Assembly: GCF_036038375.1 (NCBI RefSeq)
Contig: NZ_CP107935.1
Span: 3,782,001 to 3,846,000 of the forward strand
Direction of reading: 5' to 3'
Length of the DNA stretch: 64,000 nt
From: Streptomyces sp. NBC_00414
GTDB lineage: Bacteria; Actinomycetota; Actinomycetes; Streptomycetales; Streptomycetaceae
Below are positions 17,467 to 25,386 of this stretch, piece after piece (positions within the stretch are counted from its first letter, which is position 1; the number at the start of each line of letters is the position of its first letter). The notes under the pieces were generated by a model. It worked only from the letters and a program-made list of their open reading frames with translations. It was not told where the DNA came from and did no database searches. Position numbers and translations under genes: made by a program.

Positions 17467-17955
17467 ATGACAACCGCGCAATGGGCCCTGTTGGTGGCCT
17501 GTGGCAGTGCCCTCTTCACGGGCTTCAACATGTTGGCCTCATGGGCCACCTACCGACGTGTCCCTCCACGCTTGATCGCCAAGCCAAAATTGGTTTGGGA
17601 TAGAGACTGGGATACCGGAAGCAAGACTCTCGAAATGATGTTGATCTTGATCAATCGAGGCCAAAGCCCCATCACCTTCCCAACCGGTGGGGTTCTGCAA
17701 ATACAGCAGATTTCAAAGTTCTGGTGGAAAAGTCGTGGGGATCGCGGTCGGTATATCGAACGGACCTACTTCCCTCTCCCGGAGAATCCGCAGGTACCTG
17801 CCCACGACGGAACCCGTATTGTGTACAGATTTACTGATGAGGAGGTACACGTTCACCGTTTCCACCGAGATGGTTTCTACCGCGCACGAGTACGTGTTCA
17901 GCTAGCCGATAATTCCTGGGTGGTATCCAAGTGGACAGGCATCGACATTCCCTGA
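17467..17955 (+). CDS. Membrane-anchored phage protein of unknown function
   Basis: The 162-residue protein has an N-terminal hydrophobic segment (about residues 4-27, AQWALLVACGSALFTGFNML) followed by a polar domain with predicted beta strands (LEMMLILINRGQSPITF; RVRVQLADNSWVVSKW). The layout is a signal anchor with a cytoplasmic or extracytoplasmic domain. The 286 bases upstream hold no other gene. It follows the two 48-residue membrane proteins and may belong to the same surface-modifying set. No family was recognised. Confidence 0.65.
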   Translation: MTTAQWALLVACGSALFTGFNMLASWATYRRVPPRLIAKPKLVWDRDWDTGSKTLEMMLILINRGQSPITFPTGGVLQIQQISKFWWKSRGDRGRYIERTYFPLPENPQVPAHDGTRIVYRFTDEEVHVHRFHRDGFYRARVRVQLADNSWVVSKWTGIDIP

Positions 17956-17973
17956 AGCCCTCCCGTGGGTAAC

Positions 17974-18168
17974 TCAGTCGGAATCATAATCGGGGCTCTT
18001 CGGGCACTCGGGGTTCCGGCACGTCTCGAATCGGATGTAGTGCTCGGTGGGCCCCGTGCTGAACGAGTCTGGGGTAAGCCAGTCGACCTTTCGAGCCTCC
18101 CCGCACTCCGGACACGGTGACTCGTACTCGGCTCGTTCTTCGTCGCTGAACGCTCGTTGCTGGGTCAT
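17974..18168 (-). CDS. Small zinc-ribbon protein
   Basis: The 64-residue protein is read leftward, against its rightward neighbours. It contains SPCPECGEARKVDW and later CRNPECPKSPD, giving CxxC and CxxxxC pairs that suit one zinc ribbon. The rest is acidic and polar. The ATG at 18168 has no strong ribosome site. A stand-alone zinc ribbon in an early phage region could bind nucleic acid or a host protein. The lone orientation makes it possible that it is a separately controlled cargo gene. Confidence 0.6.
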   Translation of the reverse strand: MTQQRAFSDEERAEYESPCPECGEARKVDWLTPDSFSTGPTEHYIRFETCRNPECPKSPDYDSD

Positions 18169-18459
18169 CTCTCCACGGTAGAACTACATGCGGTGTTAGG
18201 CCCCGCAGATACTCCTACGTTCGGGACCGATCCCACGAACCTATTCACGGGGTCCGGTCGACCCCCAAGGGCGGCAGACCGTACCTCATACATGGGCCGA
18301 ACCACGACACGGGGCACGCACCACCAGGGCGAGACCCCCTCGACGCGCCCTCAACAAATTGCACGGGCCCTCTGAGGCCCTGCGAGGTCTGGCCGGCGGG
18401 TGAGTGCCGGACCCGCGGTCGACCCCTGTACGGGCCTCTGGGGGCCGCCTGGGAGCCGC

Positions 18460-18489
18460 TTGACGTCGGAATTTTTTGAGTGGTTCTAT
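18460..18489 (+). promoter_or_regulatory. Possible sigma-70 promoter
   Basis: TTGACG (18460-18465), an 18-base spacer with a run of six T, then TTCTAT (18484-18489). It lies 35 bases before the gene at 18524, whose own ribosome site is GGAGG. The -10 match is only moderate. The bases 18,180-18,459 before it hold no gene. Confidence 0.35.
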
Positions 18490-18523
18490 CCGCTTCCCAC
18501 CCCGGATCAAAGCGGAGGAACCC

Positions 18524-18973
18524 ATGTTTTCCAGGTCACCAGAAGCCAAGGCGCGTAAGGCCGAGAAGCAGGAAGCGAAGCGGGCCCTGGCCGCGTGGCG
18601 GGAGGCCCACCCTGCGGAGAAGACGATGCGCGGAGCGTCCATGCTCAAGCCCTGGCCGTCCTCGGAGTACGGCATCACGCGGTACGGGCCCGTGCTCGGA
18701 GCCACCGCTGAGTTCTTCGACGCGGGTGCGCACAAATCCTGGACAGCAACCCGTCTCGTAGCGGGTGCCGCAACCCTCGGCGCGTCCGCTGCACTCACGG
18801 GGCGTAAGAACAAGGGTGCCGCATCGGTGGTCCTTGTCTACGCGGACGGGGACGTGAGGAACTTCCCGCTCTCCGGCGACCGCACCGTTCTGATAGCGGC
18901 GAAGAGTTATGTCACGGCGTTCAATGCCCTTGCCGCTCAGCTTGCGGCAGAGCAGTCCGCACAGGGGCTCTGA
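18524..18973 (+). CDS. Phage early protein of unknown function
   Basis: The start ATG at 18524 is fixed by GGAGG five bases upstream, giving 149 residues (MFSRSPEAKARKAEKQEAKR). The N-terminus is strongly basic and helical, the middle has an Ala/Gly-rich hydrophobic run (LVAGAATLGASAALTG), and the C-terminus holds a small alpha/beta segment (SVVLVYADGDVRNFPL). The hydrophobic run is short for a transmembrane helix. No family was recognised. Confidence 0.65.
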   Translation: MFSRSPEAKARKAEKQEAKRALAAWREAHPAEKTMRGASMLKPWPSSEYGITRYGPVLGATAEFFDAGAHKSWTATRLVAGAATLGASAALTGRKNKGAASVVLVYADGDVRNFPLSGDRTVLIAAKSYVTAFNALAAQLAAEQSAQGL

Positions 18974-19044
18974 AAATCCCTCGATAAACCCCAGGTAAGT
19001 AGGCTCCGGCTAAAAAAGTTGCGGAAAGGCAAACCGGACATTAC

Positions 19045-19053
19045 TGGTATACT
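19045..19053 (+). promoter_or_regulatory. Extended -10 promoter for early genes
   Basis: TGGTATACT at 19045-19053 fits the extended -10 pattern TGnTATAAT in five of six hexamer positions, in an AT-rich patch 46 bases before the gene at 19099. No clear -35 element is present, which extended -10 promoters do not require. It would drive the run of genes to at least 22,440. Confidence 0.45.
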
Positions 19054-19098
19054 TATATCAATGCAGTTCAACAAGGAATAACCCTCGAAAGGACCCTC

Positions 19099-19374
19099 AT
19101 GCATCGCGTATCAGAACCATCCTCCTACAACCGAAAAATGGCAGACCACGCACGCTTAGCGTGGGAGATCTACCAGTCCACCACCAAGGGTCAAGGGACG
19201 ATGGAGGAATTCATTTGGGATCTCCTTACCCTGGTCAAGGTGGATGACCTCCACTGGGAGGACGCTCAGGGAGAGCTATGGGCTCTCCGTTTGGCCCACG
19301 AGGCTTACTACGACGAGAGCCAATTTGAACCCGACGAGTGGGACGACAAGCCGTTCCTACCCTGGGCATCCTGA
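19099..19374 (+). CDS. Acidic small early protein
   Basis: The 91-residue protein begins MHRVSEPSSYNRKMADHARL; AAAGGA precedes the ATG. It is rich in Trp, Asp and Glu (WDLLTLVKVDDLHWEDAQGELW, DEWDDKPFLPW), with predicted helices. Small acidic early phage proteins sometimes act as DNA mimics or inhibitors, but no motif shows this. It heads the series of short genes before the primase-helicase. Confidence 0.7.
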   Translation: MHRVSEPSSYNRKMADHARLAWEIYQSTTKGQGTMEEFIWDLLTLVKVDDLHWEDAQGELWALRLAHEAYYDESQFEPDEWDDKPFLPWAS

Positions 19375-19414
19375 TACACCCCTACCTTGCACACACCTTT
19401 TGAAAGGAACCACC

Positions 19415-19609
19415 ATGTCCAAGTACGACCTTGAAGCACGTGAAGCACGCGAGATGATGGCACTTGAGCAGGAGAAGCGCGAAGAGCGTGAAGAAATGGA
19501 AGCGCAGTTGGCGTATCTCGATAGGAAGGACGCCTATCGTCGCGCAATGTGCCCGTGCGACGAATGCGGTGCGAAGCGCCAAGCGCACACCCCTATGCCA
19601 ACGCCTTAA
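19415..19609 (+). CDS. Small charged protein with CxCxxC motif
   Basis: The 64-residue protein starts at the ATG at 19415, with GAAAGGAACC just upstream. Residues about 1-40 are an extremely charged helix (repeats of EAREA, EKREEREEM), which should form a coiled coil. The end has MCPCDECGAKRQAH, a compact cysteine cluster that could bind metal. It lies 40 bases after its neighbour in the same transcript. Confidence 0.65.
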   Translation: MSKYDLEAREAREMMALEQEKREEREEMEAQLAYLDRKDAYRRAMCPCDECGAKRQAHTPMPTP

Positions 19610-19638
19610 TTAGCTCCACACGCGGGCAACCGCACTTG

Positions 19639-19728
19639 CGGAAAGCGGCGAAGGATCATTGCCGTACCATATGTATTACAGGTTGAGAACCGGTCATGCA
19701 GACCGGGATTTTCTTTCGCCGCTTTCCG
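19639..19728 (+). ncRNA. Nested stem-loop structure, possible small RNA or terminator
   Basis: CGGAAAGCGGCGAA (19639-19652) is perfectly complementary in inverted order to TTCGCCGCTTTCCG (19715-19728). Inside lies a second perfect hairpin, CCGGTC (19690-19695) with GACCGG (19701-19706), followed by ATTTTCTTT like an intrinsic terminator. The whole lies between two small genes, 34 bases before the start of the next. It could be a terminator with an anti-terminator stem, a leader regulating the next gene, or a small phage RNA. Confidence 0.6.
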
Positions 19729-19761
19729 TTTACAACACAAACAAACCTAAGGAGATTCACC

Positions 19762-19953
19762 ATGATGGTGCCCAAAGCATTCCGTATCGAGGATTACAAG
19801 GCCCGTGCCGTACACGACTACGCCACCAGGGCTCGCAAGTCCGATGGAGAGTTACTGCGGGACATCGTTTCCCGATACCTGGAAGACCAGGGATATGACC
19901 CGTACGACTACATCGAGCCCACCACAGGCTCAACCCGCAGCAGCAATCACTAA
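19762..19953 (+). CDS. Small early protein, possible ribbon-helix-helix-like
   Basis: AAGGAG lies eight bases before the ATG at 19762, giving 63 residues (MMVPKAFRIEDYKARAVHDY). A short strand followed by two helices (ARKSDGELLRDIVSRYLEDQGY) could fold like a ribbon-helix-helix DNA-binding protein, though the match is loose. It directly precedes the primase-helicase gene, so it may take part in replication control at the iteron region. That role is inference. Confidence 0.65.
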   Translation: MMVPKAFRIEDYKARAVHDYATRARKSDGELLRDIVSRYLEDQGYDPYDYIEPTTGSTRSSNH

Positions 19954-20001
19954 CCCCCACCCAACCTATGACCCGCTGTCGGGTCGAAAAGGAGTGTCGC
20001 T

Positions 20002-22440
20002 ATGACTCACCCATTATTAACCTCAGCTCTTGACTATCTGGCCAGGGGACGAAAAATCCTGCTCATGTCCTCGGACAAGATCCCCTTAGGACTGTGCACC
20101 GATTGCGCTCCCTACAAGAGCCACGCTGCACACCGTGAAGTGTGTGCTTGCATTAAAGATCCTTACGGCGTATGCCACTCCTTCTACAGCGCCACCGATG
20201 ATCCCGCAGTCCTAACCGATTGGTTGACTGGTGATTACGCAGACGCTCCTTGTATCGCTCAGGCCACGGGGACCCCCAGCGACATTTTCGTCATGGAGAT
20301 TGACCTCAAGAACGGCGGATTGGAGAGCCTAGAGAAGCTGATTGACGAACACGGACCGATCCCCGAAACCGAGATGCACCTGTCCCAGTCGGGCGGCACT
20401 CACTACACGTTCCCCATGCCTGAGGGTATGGACGTACGCAACCACACGGGCGAGCACGCACCGTGGCCCGGAATCGATATTAAGGGAACGGGCGGATATG
20501 CCCTTCTGCCGCCCTCTCGTGGCGAGAAGGGGCAATACCGCGTCCTGAGTTCTGCGAAGCCGGCACAGGCCCCTCAGTGGCTTCTCGACCGCATCGCGGA
20601 GCTACAGCAGCCCCGTAAGCCGAAGGGTCCCGTTAGGGTCTACGACCTTGCCGAGGCTGAGGAGATGTCCGAGGACGTGCGACGCTTCGTCGAAGCGCGT
20701 CTGAATCGCATCATCACCGCCGAGGATGGAACACAAAACAACACCCTGTTATGGGTGGGACATCAGCTCTTCTCACTCGTCTTTGCCGAGTTGGCCGATG
20801 AAGACTTCATCCGAGAAGCGCTCGCAGATGCCGCGTACAAAGGGGGTCACCCCGACCACCGCGCGGTAGCCACCATCGAGAGTGCGTTCAACCGCGCTGA
20901 GCAAAACCCCGATAGTGTGGAAGATTTGTTGGGCACGTCGGGCAACGTCTACAAAGGGTGCTTCACCCGTCGCTACTCGCTTGATCTCCCTGGGAACTAC
21001 AGCCGATTACTGGCCAAGCACGGAGACAATTTCGGGTACATGACCGACCGCGGAGTGTTCGCCGCGTACTCGGAGCGCACGGGGTTCTGGAAGCTAGGAC
21101 GCCCGTCCGAAAGCGCTAAGGACAAGTCTCCCGTTCAGCACTTGGTCACGGATGTGTTCTTCAATCTGAGGGAGACCGAGGGCGACCAGTGGCCAGACGA
21201 ACCGATGGTTCCAGGCAAAGACACCACGTGGAAGGACGTGTTCGAGGGCTTCTGTAAGAGGGCCAATGCCAATACAGCCGCTCAGGACTCCGTCTTGAAG
21301 GTGTTGAACTACGAGACACCGAGCAACGCCAACGAATACATCAGCTCGCTCTCGTCCAAGGAGTTCGACGCTCAGGGTGACGTTCTTCCGTTCCGCAATG
21401 GCGTGTTGGAGCTGGAGAGCGGAAAATTCCGCAGGACCCGCAAGGAAGACAAGGTGACCACCTACCTTCCGTGGGATTACGCGGGCTCTACTGATTGCAC
21501 TAACTTCCTAGAATTTTTGAAGCGCGCTCAGCCCGACCCCGCTGTCAGGGATTACCTACAGCGCCGTGCGGGGTATGCCCTGTCTGCCTCCACCTCGGAG
21601 AAGAAGTTCTGGATTGACCAGGGTATCGCGGACGCGGGTAAGTCCACGTACGACCTGATCTTGAGTGAGATCCTGGGACCGTTTGCGTACTCCGCTGACA
21701 AGAATCTCTTCTATGCCAGTGGCGAGGAGAACCCCGAAAAGAAGGGGAACCTTTTCCACAAGCGCATGGTGCTGCTCGATGAGTGGGATTCACGACAGAA
21801 GATCAACTCTTCCTTGATCAAGAGTATCGCTGCGGGCGGACCGGACAACGGACGATTCCTCTACGGGGACCCGTTCGGCTTCAACCACACGGGAAAAGTC
21901 TTCATCACCACGAATGCCAACGTGAAGATGGACCTGGACTCAGGACTCATCACTCGCCTTGTGGTGGTCCCGTGGAACGTTCCGATTACTCCGACTCAGA
22001 AGACACAGCAGCAGTCCTTAACTGGTGGCGTTGATTTCTTCCGTTGGGTCGTGGCGCGTGAGCGCATGGGCATCATCAATTGGATGGCTGAGGGTTACCG
22101 CATGTGGCGTGAACGTCCTCTGTCGGTCGACGTGCCGGAGAGTATTCAGGAGACCACTCGTGCGTATCTCGACAACAACCCTGTGAACGCGTATTTCTTC
22201 GACAAATGGGTTCGCACCAGTGACCCCAAGGACAAAGTGAAGTGCTCCGACTTCCACAGGATGTTCGTGGAGTCCTACGACGGGGATGACCGACTTGAGT
22301 GGACCGTCAAGAAGGTTACTCAAACCATCATCGGATTACAAGTTGAATATAAGAAGTCCATCAATTTCGGAGTCAATCCGGAGACCGGTAAGAAGGAAGT
22401 CACCTCAGGCTTCACCGGAATTAAACCAAAGGAGAAGTGA
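20002..22440 (+). CDS. Bifunctional PrimPol primase/polymerase and superfamily 3 helicase
   Basis: The 812-residue protein combines an archaeo-eukaryotic primase (about residues 1-215) with a D5/P4-type helicase (about 400-760). Primase marks are VMEIDLK with the catalytic acids, SQSGGTHYTFP, and DIKGTGGYALLPPS. A Cys-rich insert (CTDC, CACI, VCHSF) near residues 28-55 may bind zinc. Helicase marks are Walker A GIADAGKST near residue 540, Walker B MVLLDEWD, and the sensor VFITTNANVKM. The protein should open the phage origin and prime synthesis, with host polymerase elongating; no phage polymerase was seen. GGAGTG precedes the ATG. Confidence 0.92.
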   Translation: MTHPLLTSALDYLARGRKILLMSSDKIPLGLCTDCAPYKSHAAHREVCACIKDPYGVCHSFYSATDDPAVLTDWLTGDYADAPCIAQATGTPSDIFVMEIDLKNGGLESLEKLIDEHGPIPETEMHLSQSGGTHYTFPMPEGMDVRNHTGEHAPWPGIDIKGTGGYALLPPSRGEKGQYRVLSSAKPAQAPQWLLDRIAELQQPRKPKGPVRVYDLAEAEEMSEDVRRFVEARLNRIITAEDGTQNNTLLWVGHQLFSLVFAELADEDFIREALADAAYKGGHPDHRAVATIESAFNRAEQNPDSVEDLLGTSGNVYKGCFTRRYSLDLPGNYSRLLAKHGDNFGYMTDRGVFAAYSERTGFWKLGRPSESAKDKSPVQHLVTDVFFNLRETEGDQWPDEPMVPGKDTTWKDVFEGFCKRANANTAAQDSVLKVLNYETPSNANEYISSLSSKEFDAQGDVLPFRNGVLELESGKFRRTRKEDKVTTYLPWDYAGSTDCTNFLEFLKRAQPDPAVRDYLQRRAGYALSASTSEKKFWIDQGIADAGKSTYDLILSEILGPFAYSADKNLFYASGEENPEKKGNLFHKRMVLLDEWDSRQKINSSLIKSIAAGGPDNGRFLYGDPFGFNHTGKVFITTNANVKMDLDSGLITRLVVVPWNVPITPTQKTQQQSLTGGVDFFRWVVARERMGIINWMAEGYRMWRERPLSVDVPESIQETTRAYLDNNPVNAYFFDKWVRTSDPKDKVKCSDFHRMFVESYDGDDRLEWTVKKVTQTIIGLQVEYKKSINFGVNPETGKKEVTSGFTGIKPKEK

Positions 22441-22441
22441 C

Positions 22442-22912
22442 ATGGCTAGGAAGCACGTTTGGTACACGAACAAGAACAGCAAACCAGAAGTGGTGAGGGC
22501 TTGGGCTGATGAGTTCAGCTTGTCTGTATCTCACGAATGGCCGCTTTGTTTCTGTGTCTTGTTCAAGAGCGGTGAAACTTCCGTAGTACACAAGTTGGTA
22601 TGCATGGACTACGAAGATGTTTTCTCCCATGGGCACGTGATCCGACGTTATGAAAGGTCGCCGGAGGGTCTGCTTTTCCACCCGTACCGAAGCGACAGGG
22701 GACAGCATGCCGAAGAACGTCTGAAAATCCACCTGAACAGGCTGGAAACTGCTCTGGAACGACTGGGCTACAGCCTTTTGTTCAGCACGGAAAACGACCC
22801 TTACAACCCCGGCATGTGCGCGACTTATTTCATCTATCCCAAAGATTGGCCAACGTTCCTGAACGTGTGCCTCCCTCAGGAAGTACCTATGCGGGAGGGA
22901 TTGAGGGCATGA
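22442..22912 (+). CDS. Phage protein of unknown function
   Basis: The 156-residue protein starts MARKHVWYTNKNSKPEVVRA, one base after the primase-helicase stop; its ribosome site AAGGAGAAG lies within the end of that gene, so the two are translated together. The sequence is a compact alpha/beta protein with several Cys and Trp (WPLCFCVLFKSGETSVVHKL) and no known catalytic motif. Tight coupling suggests a role linked to replication, such as a helper or regulator of the helicase. Confidence 0.7.
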   Translation: MARKHVWYTNKNSKPEVVRAWADEFSLSVSHEWPLCFCVLFKSGETSVVHKLVCMDYEDVFSHGHVIRRYERSPEGLLFHPYRSDRGQHAEERLKIHLNRLETALERLGYSLLFSTENDPYNPGMCATYFIYPKDWPTFLNVCLPQEVPMREGLRA

Positions 22913-22915
22913 CCC

Positions 22916-23278
22916 ATGGAAGACAACTTAGGCGACTTACCCTCAGGTGAAGCAGAGGCCCGTGAAGCCGAGGTTCATTTCAACAGGATCACGGCAACAG
23001 CAGCCCGTGCCACTGCCATTGTCGGTAGCGATTGGAGGGACGATGCGTCTTGCGCGTCGCACCCTGATCCCGAACTGTGGTTTCCGTCGACCGGGCATCC
23101 GCTCAACAAGCGTGTGCGTGAGGCAAAGGCGATTTGCCGCGCGTGCCCGGTCAAGCTCACGTGTCTACGGGCGGCATGCCTCATGCGTCCGCTCGGGATT
23201 TGGGGAGCGACCACCCACGGCCAACGCAAGGACCACAAGCACGATTTCGACGCTCTGTCCAAACTGACCAACATTTAG
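22916..23278 (+). CDS. WhiB-family iron-sulfur regulator, phage-encoded
   Basis: The 120-residue protein has the WhiB arrangement: a first Cys in DASCASHPDPELWFPS, then CRACPVKLTC (C-x2-C-x5-C), then the turn motif GIWGATT. Four Cys can hold a [4Fe-4S] cluster, and WhiB proteins bind the primary sigma factor to change promoter choice. Phage members are known from mycobacteriophages, where one blocks host WhiB2 function and causes superinfection exclusion. Here it is the next-to-last early gene, three bases after its neighbour. The long acidic N-terminus (about 35 residues) is unusual. Confidence 0.88.
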   Translation: MEDNLGDLPSGEAEAREAEVHFNRITATAARATAIVGSDWRDDASCASHPDPELWFPSTGHPLNKRVREAKAICRACPVKLTCLRAACLMRPLGIWGATTHGQRKDHKHDFDALSKLTNI

Positions 23279-23399
23279 CCCAAGGGTGAGTAGCCCCCAC
23301 CCTGCACGCCATACGTCACGCTGCGGGATCAGCAGCACCAGTAACCACCGGGATGAGGTGAAGCCACTGAACTAATTTCTTCCGAAAGGATGCATCACC

Positions 23400-23609
23400 C
23401 TGAGTATCAAAGATCTCACCACCATCGCGTTCATGGGCAACGAAATGGTCATTGTCTGCACGATCTGCAACCCGACTGCCCGCGTCTGTGGCGGAGCGAT
23501 GTACACCGCCAACAGTTGGGGCAACAAGGCCATTGCCGAGCACTTCAGGATTCACGCCGACTACTCGGACGGCACCAAGGATGACACCATGGCAGTCAGC
23601 TCCATCTAG
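23400..23609 (+). CDS. Small Cys/His protein, probable non-ATG start
   Basis: A frame from the CTG at 23400 reads 69 residues (LSIKDLTTIAFMGNEMVIV, then CTICNPTARVC, later HFRIH). AAAGGA lies nine bases before the CTG and no ATG or GTG is available there in frame; the first ATG is at 23433 and lacks a ribosome site. CxxC plus a later HxxxH could form a zinc-finger-like site. It ends ten bases before a strong terminator, so it is the last gene of the early module. Confidence 0.6.
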   Translation: MSIKDLTTIAFMGNEMVIVCTICNPTARVCGGAMYTANSWGNKAIAEHFRIHADYSDGTKDDTMAVSSI

Positions 23610-23618
23610 GACATGAGA

Positions 23619-23646
23619 AAGCCCCCACCCGAAACGGTGGGGGCTT
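23619..23646. terminator. Bidirectional intrinsic terminator
   Basis: AAGCCCCCACC (23619-23629) pairs with GGTGGGGGCTT (23636-23646) around a six-base loop, followed by TCTTT on the plus strand and preceded by A-rich sequence that gives a T run on the minus strand. It separates the rightward early operon from the convergent DUF397 gene. Confidence 0.85.
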
Positions 23647-23675
23647 CTTTGTGCCTGCGCCGCTCTGAGCCGGCC

Positions 23676-23891
23676 TCAGACGCTCGGGGTGGCGTCTGCC
23701 TTCACGGAGGCCACGAACGCGCCCCAGGGAGCCGCAGAGAAAATCAGGGCCGGACCCTCGGGCCTCTTACTGTCACGGACGGGAACTATGCCCGGGACGT
23801 TGGCGCACTCGACACAGTTGTTGTCTCCGTTTGAGTAGCTGGACCTGAACCAGTCGTACTCAGTTGTGGTGGAGTCGCTGATAGCTGACAT
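23676..23891 (-). CDS. DUF397 family protein
   Basis: The 71-residue protein has the DUF397 pattern: WFRSSYSNGDNNCVECANV, then IVPVRDSKRPEGPALIFS and the ending WGAFVASVKA. In Streptomyces these proteins are encoded next to XRE/DUF5753 regulators of the WhiJ type, as here, where the regulator gene ends two bases upstream of this start. The pair is thought to act together in developmental control, and has also been proposed to behave like a toxin-antitoxin couple. On a prophage it could serve lysogeny or host control. Confidence 0.9.
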   Translation of the reverse strand: MSAISDSTTTEYDWFRSSYSNGDNNCVECANVPGIVPVRDSKRPEGPALIFSAAPWGAFVASVKADATPSV

Positions 23892-23893
23892 CG

Positions 23894-24751
23894 TCAGTCC
23901 ATTTCCTTGATGTGCTCTTTGATGAGAGAGAGTGACTGTTCCACGGGGAGCGCTTCCGAGTTGAGCCGACGGAACAACGCCGTGTAGAACTCGACCTGAC
24001 TCGGGTCCTCGTAATAGACGATGCTCATGAGATCGTCCCGATAGACAATGTCGGTCTCAACCGGCTCCGGGAACGCGAGAATTCCGAACGGTCCGTAAAG
24101 TGCGACATTGATAGACGCGCTGGACGGGAGTACTTGGATTTGGATATTCGTCTCTCGCGCCATGGCGAGAAGCGATTCAAGCTGTTCCCGCATGATGCCG
24201 TTACCCAGGTCCGGCTTTAGGGCCGCTTCCGCGATAACAGCCCACATACGCAACGGAGTTGAGCGGGCAAAGGTTTGTCGCCTCTGTCCTCTCACCTTGA
24301 CCTGGGCGGCAACGTCCGCATCTGATTTATCCGGGCTCTGCATCCGCACGACCGCTTCCGTGTACGCGGGAGTTTGCAGAAGCCCCGGAAGAATGGACGT
24401 CTCGACCAGATACAGATCCGACGAGTCCCACTCAAGAGCAATTAGGTCGCTATAGGCCGAGTTCAGCGAACCCTCGTACTGGCTCCACCAACCGCGCTCC
24501 CGCCCGTTGCGGGCGAGATCTTGGAACCGTGCGCGCCGGGTTTGATCATCGATCCCGTAGAACTCGAAAAGTGCTTTGAGGTCAAGGGATCGGACGCCAC
24601 TCTGTGCAGATTCGATCCGGCTGACCTTTGATTCCGCGCAGTCCAGCACTCCGGCCGTTTGAGCAAGGGTCTTCCCTGCTGCCTCTCTGGCCTCTTTCAG
24701 CATCCGACCGAGCCGCCGTTGCCGCACGGTCGGATTGCGGTTGACTGGCAC
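23894..24751 (-). CDS. XRE-family regulator with DUF5753 (WhiJ/Scr1 type)
   Basis: The 285-residue protein has an N-terminal helix-turn-helix (about residues 8-62: LGRMLKEAREAAGKTLAQ, then CAESKVSRIESAQSGV) and a C-terminal DUF5753 domain (WSQYEGSLNSAYSDLIALEW, VETSILPGLLQTPAYTEAV). This family is abundant in Streptomyces and works with DUF397 partners. It is divergent from the HATPase gene across a 200-base gap that contains candidate operators. As the only classical HTH regulator in the window part of the phage, it is also the best candidate for the lysogeny repressor, though its family is otherwise chromosomal. Confidence 0.92.
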   Translation of the reverse strand: MPVNRNPTVRQRRLGRMLKEAREAAGKTLAQTAGVLDCAESKVSRIESAQSGVRSLDLKALFEFYGIDDQTRRARFQDLARNGRERGWWSQYEGSLNSAYSDLIALEWDSSDLYLVETSILPGLLQTPAYTEAVVRMQSPDKSDADVAAQVKVRGQRRQTFARSTPLRMWAVIAEAALKPDLGNGIMREQLESLLAMARETNIQIQVLPSSASINVALYGPFGILAFPEPVETDIVYRDDLMSIVYYEDPSQVEFYTALFRRLNSEALPVEQSLSLIKEHIKEMD

Positions 24752-24784
24752 GTTTGTGCCCCTTCTGGTCGTCGTCAGGTCTCA

Positions 24785-24951
24785 GTCTCGCTTCTGGCTT
24801 ACCCCACAGCAAACACAATGCGTGACTCTCAAAGTGGGGACTTGCACCGTGGGGTGACTTTCCCCCACTGTAGGGATTGTTCCGGAACGCAGGGAGCAAC
24901 TTGACAGGTCGTCAAGTGCTCTGAGTGGCACGGCTGGTTGGAGAGGTGATC
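24785..24951. promoter_or_regulatory. Divergent control region with candidate operators
   Basis: Between the divergent XRE and HATPase genes, CTTGAC (24900-24905) and GTCAAG (24911-24916) form an inverted pair five bases apart. Three G-tract elements (AAAGTGGGG, CCGTGGGG and the inverted TTTCCCCCACT) occur at about 24833-24875. Their symmetry and location suit autoregulation by the XRE protein. Confidence 0.5.
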
Positions 24952-25386
24952 ATGAGCGGATTCCGCACAGATCGGATGCGCTACCCGAACCGAAGCGCCT
25001 ACGTGAAGACGGCACGCGACCGCGTCCGAACCGTCGCCACCGATTGGGGGTTGGCTGAGTCGGTGGTCGACGATCTCGCCCTGGTCGTCTCGGAGCTGGT
25101 GACCAACGCCGTGCTGCATGTCGGCCCTGTCGGTAGCCGAGAGATCGGCGTAACGCTCTTCCTGAACCCGGAGTACGTCCGTGTGGAAGTCCGGGACTCG
25201 GGGACCGGACTCCCGGTCGTGAAACCCCTGTCAGCAGGGGAACCAGACGGACGCGGTCTGATCCTGGTGCGGCATCTTGCAGACCGCTGGGACGCGCTCC
25301 CTCAGGTAGTCGGGAAGATCGTGTTCGCCGAGATCGACCTGAAGTCCTCAACTCCCCTTGCAGGATGCGGAGTTGGCCATGTTTAG
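24952..25386 (+). CDS. Anti-sigma-type ATP-binding protein (HATPase_c_2)
   Basis: The ATG at 24952 is chosen because GGAGAGGTG lies upstream. The protein has about 144 residues with the GHKL ATPase boxes: ALVVSELVTNAVLH (N box), VEVRDSGTGLPVV (G1) and DGRGLILVRHLADRW (G2). Such proteins resemble RsbW/SpoIIAB but in Streptomyces are mostly found beside XRE/DUF397 pairs, as here. The role may be to bind a sigma or anti-sigma-antagonist protein. No partner sigma gene is in the window. The ATP-binding residues appear intact. Confidence 0.88.
   Translation: MSGFRTDRMRYPNRSAYVKTARDRVRTVATDWGLAESVVDDLALVVSELVTNAVLHVGPVGSREIGVTLFLNPEYVRVEVRDSGTGLPVVKPLSAGEPDGRGLILVRHLADRWDALPQVVGKIVFAEIDLKSSTPLAGCGVGHV

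Noticed and set aside
19639..19728. tRNA gene
   Set aside because: The outer stem is 14 bp and no T-arm, anticodon loop or CCA end can be placed.
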